Assembly: GCA_030627725.1 (NCBI GenBank)
Contig: DAOVSZ010000162.1
Span: forward strand, 1 to 6,417
Source of the DNA: Desulfobulbaceae bacterium
GTDB taxonomy: Bacteria; Desulfobacterota; Desulfobulbia; Desulfobulbales; DAOVSZ01
Length of the DNA stretch: 6,417 nt
Reading direction: 5' to 3'
Shown here piece by piece: positions 1-4,693 of the stretch. Below the pieces are notes generated by a model. That model did not search any database. It was given only the letters and a program-made list of their open reading frames with translations, and was not told the DNA's origin. A program made the translations under genes and the position numbers. Every line of letters begins with the position of its first letter. The stretch's first letter is position 1.

Positions 1-42
1 AGCTACGCGTATCGATTGCACGAGTTATTTTTTCTTGACGAC

Positions 43-453
43 TTATCCCGACAGCAGAAAAATCGCCAGCAGGGCACAAGCAACCCCGATGTACTGCCTT
101 ACCGTGATCGGTTCATGAAAAATAACCGCGGCCAGGATAAGTGTGATGATAGGGTACAGGGCTGTCATGCATACGGTTATTGAAACCTTTCCGCGGGTCA
201 GGGCATAGAAAAAAAACAGGGTGCCCGTGATACCGGTCACTCCGGTAAAAAAAGCGGCGGCAAACCCTTTTGGAGTATACTGCGGCTTGAAGCCGAGCCA
301 GGCAAGGGCGACCAGCCCGACCAGCAGTCCCCCTGCAATTTCATAGACCAGGGCGCTCATCGGATTGATGTGGGTCACGGCAATTTTCGGCAGAAATCCC
401 CAGAAACCATAGAGAACAAGGGCAATCAGGGCGGCGGTGAGCCAGCTTTCCAT
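43..453 (-). CDS. half-size EamA/DMT-family permease
   Basis: Integral membrane protein of 136 residues with five hydrophobic stretches (about residues 4-22, 32-53, 63-85, 90-112 and 118-135). The second half reads like the end of an EamA repeat: a proline-containing helix (ALYPIITLILAAVIF), then HEPIT, then a YIGVACALLAIF helix. Classical EamA transporters carry two such repeats (about 280-300 residues, ten helices); this one has a single repeat, so it would have to work as a dimer. The ATG at 453 is chosen because AAGGAG ends eight bases upstream; the in-frame GTG at 462 overlaps that ribosome site and cannot use it. It lies 64 bases after trpA on the same strand, so it is probably the last gene of the operon. 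The DMT superfamily includes the aromatic amino acid exporter YddG, so export of tryptophan or a relative is possible, but this rests on position only. Substrate unknown. Confidence 0.85.
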   Translation of the reverse strand: MESWLTAALIALVLYGFWGFLPKIAVTHINPMSALVYEIAGGLLVGLVALAWLGFKPQYTPKGFAAAFFTGVTGITGTLFFFYALTRGKVSITVCMTALYPIITLILAAVIFHEPITVRQYIGVACALLAIFLLSG

Positions 454-461
454 TTTCGGCA

Positions 462-467
462 CTCCTT
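462..467 (-). promoter_or_regulatory. ribosome binding site of the EamA gene
   Basis: AAGGAG on the minus strand, with eight bases to the ATG at 453. Its last G is also the first base of the possible GTG start at 462, which rules that start out. Confidence 0.75.
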
Positions 468-517
468 AACTCAAGGTGGATAGGCTGAAGGCGGAAGGCA
501 GCACCAAAAGGGGGGCG

Positions 518-1282
518 TTATCGCAACCCGGCAACAAAAGGCCCCACTGCTGCCGCGCCTTCCGCATCCACCAGCTGGATGGTTCTGGTGCCGATGACTG
601 CAATATCAGCTTTCCCGACAAGATAATCCACGTCCTCCTTGCCACTGATCCCGAAACCGACCGCAAGCGGCAGGTCTGTTGCCTTTCGGCAGCGGGCCAT
701 GTAACTGTCGAAATCCTCTGTAAATTCTGTCTTCTTTCCGGTCACGCCGCGGCGGGCAACACAGTAGATAAAGCCCTTGGCCGAAGCCGTGACCTCCTTC
801 ATCCTGTCATCGGTGCTGGTGGGCGCAAAGATAAGGATCGGGGCGATCCCGTATTTTGCAGCCAAACGGTGAAAGGACTCCCCTTCCTCAGGCGGCAGGT
901 CCGGGACGATGAACCCCTGGATGCCGATCTCGACCGCTTTCTTAAAGAATGCCTCTTCCCCGTACTTGTAGATGATGTTGTAATAGGTCATGAAGAGAAA
1001 CGGGATATCATAGGCCGCTGTGATCTCTGCTGCAAATTCAAGGCATTCTTTCACCGTTATCCCACCTGCAATCGAATCCTGGTTCGCCTTTAAAATCATC
1101 GGCCCGTCTGCAATGGGCTCTGAAAACGGAATCTGCATCTCGATTATATCAACGCCGTTTTCCACCATCTGTCTGATGACCTCGCGATTGACGGAAAGCG
1201 ACGGATAGCCCAGCACGAGATGGGTCATCAGGAGTATCTTCTTTTCGTTTAACGCTGCGCGGATCTTATTTTTCAGCTGCAT
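518..1282 (-). CDS. trpA: tryptophan synthase alpha subunit
   Basis: Cytoplasmic TIM-barrel subunit of 254 residues (E. coli TrpA has 268). It converts indole-3-glycerol phosphate to indole and glyceraldehyde-3-phosphate and passes indole to TrpB. Visible signatures are MTHLVLGYPS (19-28), IPFSEPIADGP (51-61), PDLPPEE (127-133), APTSTDDR (153-160), the mobile loop ARRGVTG (176-182) and GFGIS (209-213). Catalytic Glu48 and Asp59 match Glu49 and Asp60 of the Salmonella enzyme. Oddities: EMQIPFSEP replaces the usual ELGIPFSDP, putting Gln at a normally glycine position and Glu in place of Asp56, which pairs with TrpB Lys167 in Salmonella. The usual phosphate-binding GSA near the C-terminus is GTR (231-233). 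The ATG at 1282 is supported by AAAGGTG upstream and by the normal N-terminus that follows. A longer reading would add 37 non-homologous residues over trpB. The 17-base overlap with trpB suggests translational coupling. Confidence 0.95.
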   Translation of the reverse strand: MQLKNKIRAALNEKKILLMTHLVLGYPSLSVNREVIRQMVENGVDIIEMQIPFSEPIADGPMILKANQDSIAGGITVKECLEFAAEITAAYDIPFLFMTYYNIIYKYGEEAFFKKAVEIGIQGFIVPDLPPEEGESFHRLAAKYGIAPILIFAPTSTDDRMKEVTASAKGFIYCVARRGVTGKKTEFTEDFDSYMARCRKATDLPLAVGFGISGKEDVDYLVGKADIAVIGTRTIQLVDAEGAAAVGPFVAGLR

Positions 1283-2504
1283 ATTCAGCACCTTTTTCTC
1301 GAATAAACTCTTTCCAGGACGGGTCCCCAAAGGCATGCGCGATCGTGAAGATATCCTTGTCTCCCCTGCCGGACATATTGATGATGATCGCATCGTCCGG
1401 CGTTAATTCTCCCGCCTCCTTATAGGCCTGCACAAAGGCGTGGGCCGATTCAAGCGCCGGAATAATCCCCTCCTTTTTCATGGTCAGGTCAAGGGCGTTC
1501 ATCACCTCGTCATCTGTTGCAGTCGCAAACCGCACCCTGCCCTTTTCCCACAGGTCGGTCAGGATCGGCGACACCCCGATATAGTCAAGGCCGGCTGCGA
1601 CCGAGTGGGTGTCCCGCATCTGGCCGTCATCATCCTGCAGAAACATCGTCTTATACCCTTGGGCCACGCCTGCAGAGGCGTCGTCTCCTGTCAGGCGGGT
1701 TGCGTGCCGGCCGGTCTCAAGTCCCTTTCCTCCTGCCTCAACCCCGATCAGTTCAACATCAGGATCATCAAGAAAACCCTGAAAAACACCCATTGCATTT
1801 GAGCCGCCGCCGACACAGGCATAGACCCGGGACGGCAATTTCCCAAAAACTTCTGTTATCTGCTTTCTGGCTTCGCTCCCGATAATCGACTGAAACCAGG
1901 CAACCATCTCAGGGAAAGGGTGCGGCCCACAGACCGTGCCGATCACATAGTGAGTGTCATCCATGCTGGTCACCCAGTCGCGGAAGGCCTCGTTCATGGC
2001 ATCTTTCAATGTTCGTGCTCCGGATGTCACCGGCACCACGGTTGCGCCCAGCTTCTCCATCCAGAAAACATTGGGCCGCTGCCGCATGACATCTTCCTCG
2101 CCCATATAGATGGTGCATTCAAAGCCGAACCTGGCTGCCATAGTGGCGGTCGCCACCCCGTGCTGGCCGGCGCCGGTCTCGGCAATGACCCGTTTTTTCC
2201 CCATACGCCTGACCAGAAGCCCCTGGCCCATGACGTTGTTCGCCTTATGGGCGCCGGTGTGATTGAGATCTTCTCGTTTAACGAATATCTGCGCGCCGTT
2301 GAAATGACGTGAGAGATTCTCCACATGCGTTAACGGGGTCGGGCGACATGAATACGATCCCATAAGAGCAATATACTCCTTCCAGAAGGCGGAATCGGCC
2401 CTCGCATCGTTATAAGCCGCATTCAACTGCACAAAGGTCTCGTGCAGAACCTCAGGGATAAACGCCCCTCCCCACTGTCCGTAATATCCTTTTTTGTCTG
2501 TCAT
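1266..2504 (-). CDS. trpB: tryptophan synthase beta subunit
   Basis: Pyridoxal-phosphate enzyme of 412 residues that condenses indole with L-serine to L-tryptophan in the alpha2-beta2 complex. All key elements are present: RPTPL (54-58), KREDLNHTGAHKANN with the PLP lysine Lys87, ETGAGQHGVATAT with the catalytic Glu109, Lys167 at the alpha interface, the phosphate-binding GGGSNA (232-237), the QDDDGQ motif (290-295), Asp307 in the LDY motif, and SGRGDKD (378-384) with the serine that contacts the PLP nitrogen. It is the long TrpB1 type that partners TrpA, not TrpB2. Less usual features are LDYIGVSPILTDL where most relatives have LDYPGVGPEHA, and a C-terminus about 15 residues longer than the E. 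coli protein. It starts 13 bases after the sensor gene with only a weak GGA ribosome site, so translation may depend on upstream ribosomes. No trp leader peptide or T-box lies in front of it. Confidence 0.97.
   Translation of the reverse strand: MTDKKGYYGQWGGAFIPEVLHETFVQLNAAYNDARADSAFWKEYIALMGSYSCRPTPLTHVENLSRHFNGAQIFVKREDLNHTGAHKANNVMGQGLLVRRMGKKRVIAETGAGQHGVATATMAARFGFECTIYMGEEDVMRQRPNVFWMEKLGATVVPVTSGARTLKDAMNEAFRDWVTSMDDTHYVIGTVCGPHPFPEMVAWFQSIIGSEARKQITEVFGKLPSRVYACVGGGSNAMGVFQGFLDDPDVELIGVEAGGKGLETGRHATRLTGDDASAGVAQGYKTMFLQDDDGQMRDTHSVAAGLDYIGVSPILTDLWEKGRVRFATATDDEVMNALDLTMKKEGIIPALESAHAFVQAYKEAGELTPDDAIIINMSGRGDKDIFTIAHAFGDPSWKEFIREKGAEYAAEK
1289..1295 (-). promoter_or_regulatory. 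ribosome binding site of trpA inside trpB
   Basis: AAAGGTG within the last codons of trpB, six bases before the ATG at 1282. It supports the short trpA start and lets ribosomes finishing trpB reload onto trpA. Confidence 0.55.
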
Positions 2505-2517
2505 AATTGTTCCATAT

Positions 2518-3804
2518 TTAAAACCGCATCTTCTTCAATGTTTTCCCATCAATACCGAATTCTTTGCCAATCCACTCCGGGTCGAGCTGAAATACAAGCA
2601 AGCCTCCGGGAATCGAAAAGGCAAGCTCCAGCCCCTCTGTCCCCATTGGATGCTCTTTGGTGGAGCGGAAAAGTTTCAATACATAATGTGGTGATTTCTC
2701 GTTTTCAGAAAACTGGATCGCACCGTAACTGCTGTTAAGAAGCCCTGAGGTCTCACCAATCTGCTTTGGGGAATAAGCGGCAATGACTTTTTTATCCCTG
2801 TCCAGGAGTAAAAGGCCGGTGATACCGAAGCTGTCCGGGTCCTTGCCGGCAAAATACGCTTCCATCACAGCGGCCATGGCAGCTTGATCACCGACAACAG
2901 AAGCAGCTGCAAACTTCTGCGCCAGTACGGTATAATCTTTTCCAAGCCGGTCCTGGAACGATTGGATTTTATAACCCAGGATCTGGGACCCGCGGGTAAA
3001 ATTCGGATAGGCCCAGGAAAAGACAGCAAGGCATATCCCGAGCAAGGCAATTGCAGGGAAAAGCCAGTTGCGAATCTGCACATATTTTCTTTCTATGGCA
3101 TGGATTTTTGTGACATCCCTGCCAAGGAAAAGAAGCCCCTGAACATTGCGATGACCGTCATAAAGGACGGTGGTGCTGGTTGAAACGAAGCGCTGATCTC
3201 CAGCCGGATTTTTTACCCGCATCGTCTTTCCGCTCAAGGACTTTTTCATCTGCAGTTCATTCTGGAACGCCTGATACGCCTCGGGATCTTCATAGATCTC
3301 ACGCAGAGGCAGATTTCGCATCTCATTTGCCTCCCTGCCGTACAGTCTTTCTGCGGCCGAATTCCATGCCAGAATCCGCTGGTCCTTGTCAGTCGTAATC
3401 ATCACTGCATCAGGCAGCTGGTCGCAAAACTCCTTGAGCCCATGCACCATACTGCTGGTGTCCCGGAGACGCTCTGCCAATATGACAGAGATCTCCTGGG
3501 CCATTGACGGGACCTCTGTCATGAGCTCCTCGATCTTCTCGCCCGGAAAACGGACAACCTCGACCGAGTCCTTTGCCTTGATGGAGGCCGTTCTCTGTTC
3601 CCCCAACAAAAAAGACATCTCGCCAAAAAGGGTGCCCGACTCATTCAGTTCTGAAATCTTCTTGTCCCCTTTCAGGACATCTAAGGTCCCGGAAACCAGG
3701 ACAAAAAGGTCCCGTGACGAATCGCCCTCCAGGAAAAGAGGTTCACCGATGGAATAGGTCGCTCTGTATTTTTCCAGATCAGGGTTATCAATTATCTTGA
3801 GCAT
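2518..3804 (-). CDS. membrane sensor: cNMP-binding, PAS, one TM helix, C-terminal sensor region
   Basis: Protein of 428 residues with four visible parts. Residues about 10-115 form a cyclic-nucleotide-binding domain: FGEMSFLLGEQRTASI (60-75) matches the phosphate-binding cassette, with the conserved Glu and Arg, so ligand binding is plausible. Residues about 124-238 form a PAS domain (LPDAVMITTDKDQRILAWN, then GLLFLGRDVT). Residues about 247-266 are a transmembrane helix preceded by basic residues. Residues 267-428 would lie outside the cytoplasm and look like a small Cache-type sensor (FGITGLLLLDRDKKVIAAYSP, 326-345). No kinase, GGDEF, EAL, methyl-accepting or DNA-binding domain follows, so the output is unknown; it may act through a partner. 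It is probably the first gene of an operon with trpB, whose start is 13 bases downstream. The ribosome site (AGAGAGA) is weak. Domain calls are from motif reading; the C-terminal assignment is the least certain. Confidence 0.85.
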   Translation of the reverse strand: MLKIIDNPDLEKYRATYSIGEPLFLEGDSSRDLFVLVSGTLDVLKGDKKISELNESGTLFGEMSFLLGEQRTASIKAKDSVEVVRFPGEKIEELMTEVPSMAQEISVILAERLRDTSSMVHGLKEFCDQLPDAVMITTDKDQRILAWNSAAERLYGREANEMRNLPLREIYEDPEAYQAFQNELQMKKSLSGKTMRVKNPAGDQRFVSTSTTVLYDGHRNVQGLLFLGRDVTKIHAIERKYVQIRNWLFPAIALLGICLAVFSWAYPNFTRGSQILGYKIQSFQDRLGKDYTVLAQKFAAASVVGDQAAMAAVMEAYFAGKDPDSFGITGLLLLDRDKKVIAAYSPKQIGETSGLLNSSYGAIQFSENEKSPHYVLKLFRSTKEHPMGTEGLELAFSIPGGLLVFQLDPEWIGKEFGIDGKTLKKMRF

Positions 3805-3834
3805 TACCGTCTCTCTGCCGATAGAGATATTAGA

Positions 3835-3862
3835 TTCAGGAGTCAGAATCCGGGAGACAGGA
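3835..3862. repeat. degenerate heptad repeats, left arm of element 1
   Basis: Four consecutive 7-base units read ttcagga, gtcagaa, tccggga and gacagga. The second, GTCAGAA, is the exact reverse complement of the TTCTGAC unit repeated at 3882-3947. AGTCAGAAT (3841-3849) can pair perfectly with ATTCTGACT (3881-3889) across a 31-base loop. The block lies between the sensor gene and fliW. Confidence 0.6.
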
Positions 3863-3881
3863 GAAAAAGAAAATGCAGCTA

Positions 3882-3947
3882 TTCTGACTTCTGACTTCTG
3901 ACTTCTGACTTCTGACTTCTGACTTCTGACTTCTGACTTCTGACTTC
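3882..3947. repeat. tandem heptanucleotide array (TTCTGAC, 9.4 copies)
   Basis: Nine perfect copies of TTCTGAC plus three further bases, 66 bases without a mismatch. Units follow one another directly with no spacers, so it is not a CRISPR array, and seven is not a multiple of three, which argues against coding use. It resembles the short tandemly repeated repetitive (STRR) heptamers known from cyanobacterial intergenic regions. It lies in the shared upstream region of two divergent genes, 77 bases from the sensor start and 76 from the fliW start, so a change in copy number would change promoter geometry. A perfect array suggests recent expansion or ongoing homogenisation. Confidence 0.97.
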
Positions 3948-3960
3948 AAAATATTATAAA
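3933..3960 (+). promoter_or_regulatory. possible sigma-70 promoter of fliW
   Basis: CTGACT (3933-3938, four of six matches to TTGACA), a 16-base spacer and TATAAA (3955-3960, five of six to TATAAT). The -35 hexamer lies within the heptad array, and every heptad carries the same CTGACT. TATTAT (3952-3957) is an alternative -10. I saw no convincing sigma-28 or sigma-54 flagellar promoter. The match is modest. Confidence 0.3.
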
Positions 3961-4011
3961 TGCAAATAGCAACGGCTGCCATGTTTTCTTTTACTCAACT
4001 GAGATAAGCCC

Positions 4012-4017
4012 AGGAGG
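4012..4017 (+). promoter_or_regulatory. ribosome binding site of fliW
   Basis: AGGAGG lies six bases before the ATG at 4024 but only three before the TTG at 4021, so the ATG is the better start. The site contains a GGA core (CAGGAGG) of the kind CsrA binds, which would allow CsrA repression of fliW; that is inference. Confidence 0.8.
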
Positions 4018-4023
4018 CACTTG

Positions 4024-4467
4024 ATGAAATCACCCGAAACACTCTCTGACCATAAAAAAGGACAGGATATCGTCTATACATTCCCTGACGGGATTCCCGG
4101 CTTTGAATCATGCACACAATACAAACTGTTCCACCAAAAGAACCAGGACAAAAATATCTTTCTCCTGCAGGCTAACGAACAGCCGGAAGTGACCTTCACC
4201 CTTGTTGACCCGGTGGACTATGGACTGAATTATGATTTCACACTTTCCGACGAAGAACAGGAAATCCTTGGCGCGAAGAGCGTTGAGGAGATGGCAGTGC
4301 TCCTGATGCTGGCGAAAATTGATGATCCGGCTGACCCCAACCCGTCCGGGGAACGCTCACTCCATGCCAACATTGTCGCCCCCTTGATCTTTAATATCAA
4401 AACAAAGCGAGGCCTTCAGAAGCTGTTAAAAAACATGAACTACAGCATGAATCTGCATGAAGAGTAA
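4024..4467 (+). CDS. fliW: flagellar assembly factor FliW
   Basis: Small cytoplasmic protein of 147 residues, the usual FliW length. In characterised systems FliW binds either flagellin or the RNA-binding regulator CsrA; when flagellin is secreted, free FliW takes CsrA off the flagellin mRNA. Family marks are YTFPDGIPGFE at residues 18-28, an FLLQANEQPEVTFTLVDP block (45-62) matching the family pattern of a leucine-rich strand followed by F-x-x-x-D-P, and ANIVAPLIFNIKTKRGLQ near residues 117-134, matching the N-x-x-A-P-x-x-x-N...G-x-Q signature. An insert with DDPADPNPSGERS precedes that last strand. The ATG at 4024 is preferred over TTG at 4021 because of AGGAGG spacing. It stands alone: csrA and flagellin genes, which often adjoin fliW, are not in the window. 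It diverges from the sensor gene and converges with the GalT-like gene. Confidence 0.9.
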   Translation: MKSPETLSDHKKGQDIVYTFPDGIPGFESCTQYKLFHQKNQDKNIFLLQANEQPEVTFTLVDPVDYGLNYDFTLSDEEQEILGAKSVEEMAVLLMLAKIDDPADPNPSGERSLHANIVAPLIFNIKTKRGLQKLLKNMNYSMNLHEE

Positions 4468-4473
4468 AGGAGG
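4467..4473 (+). promoter_or_regulatory. orphan Shine-Dalgarno sequence after fliW
   Basis: AAGGAGG begins at the last base of the fliW stop codon and is as strong as the site in front of fliW, yet no ATG, GTG or TTG at proper spacing opens a useful frame. From ATT at 4480 the frame runs seven codons to a TGA. In many genomes csrA follows fliW directly, so this may be the remnant of a lost downstream gene. Confidence 0.35.
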
Positions 4474-4508
4474 GTGGCGATTCGATTGTTTTCCTGTGCC
4501 TGACTGGT

Positions 4509-4520
4509 GTTGCATGCAAC
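4509..4520. promoter_or_regulatory. 12-base perfect palindrome
   Basis: GTTGCATGCAAC is its own reverse complement. It lies in the spacer after fliW, 14 bases before the heptad element. It could be a protein-binding site, but no gene starts beside it, so a role is not apparent. Confidence 0.3.
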
Positions 4521-4534
4521 CGTGTACTGCACTG

Positions 4535-4623
4535 GTTGACGGTTTACAGTTGACGGTTTACGGTAAGTGCGAATAAAAAAATACCGTTTTTTTGCCGTAA
4601 ACTGTAAACCGTCAACTGTAAAC
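4535..4623. repeat. convergent heptad repeats with a 20-base perfect inverted repeat (element 2)
   Basis: The left arm has four heptads (gttgacg, gtttaca, gttgacg, gtttacg; 4535-4562) and the right arm has four reverse-complement heptads (4596-4623). Bases 4542-4561 are perfectly complementary to 4604-4623. A second pairing register, GTTTACGG (4556-4563) with CCGTAAAC (4595-4602), encloses 31 bases. The centre holds A7 (4575-4581), TACCG, then T7 (4587-4593). Most of the spacer between the two convergent genes is taken up by this element. The unit differs from the TTCTGAC array but shares the period of seven and the core TGAC. Confidence 0.95.
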
Positions 4624-4642
4624 TTTGAGCCACCTTTTTTTC
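4542..4642. terminator. possible bidirectional terminator between convergent genes
   Basis: The 20-base stem (4542-4561 with 4604-4623) and the inner A7/T7 stem lie 74 bases after the fliW stop and 70 bases after the stop of the opposing gene. On the plus strand a T-run follows at 4634-4641. The position and symmetric A/T tracts suit termination in both directions, but the long central loop and the gap before the T-run are not those of a textbook intrinsic terminator. Confidence 0.4.
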
Positions 4643-4652
4643 AACGACGAGC

Positions 4653-4673
4653 CTGAGAACCTAACCTCCTACC
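4653..4673. repeat. degenerate heptads (ctgagaa, cctaacc, tcctacc)
   Basis: Three 7-base units share a CC-TA-CC pattern in the last two and keep the period seen in the neighbouring element. They may be decayed copies of the same repeat type; with so few units chance is a fair alternative. Confidence 0.25.
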
Positions 4674-4693
4674 TTTTGTTTAAAACTCCCTGC

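Noticed and set aside
1..42. Terminator after the permease gene
   Set aside because: There are A/T runs but no stem of useful length within the 42 bases available; the window edge prevents a decision.
454..462. GTG start of the permease gene, three residues longer
   Set aside because: The GTG overlaps the AAGGAG ribosome site, while the ATG at 453 has ideal spacing.
476..1093. 205-residue plus-strand reading frame opposite trpA
   Set aside because: It lies antisense to trpA, whose sequence matches the family along its length; the product has no recognisable motif, no good ribosome site and a composition typical of an antisense frame.
1283..1393. 37-residue N-terminal extension of TrpA
   Set aside because: The extra residues lie over the end of trpB in another frame and are unlike any TrpA N-terminus; the ATG at 1282 has its own ribosome site and gives the expected start.
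2501..2515. Four-codon reading frame (M-E-Q-L) ending across the trpB start
   Set aside because: It has no ribosome site, no Trp codons and no attenuator-like hairpins, so it is not supported as a trp leader peptide.
3386..3757. 123-residue plus-strand frame opposite the sensor gene
   Set aside because: It is antisense to the cNMP and PAS domains, which are clearly coding; the product is serine- and arginine-rich without any motif.
3882..3947. CRISPR array
   Set aside because: The unit is 7 bases, copies are contiguous with no spacers, and no cas gene is near.
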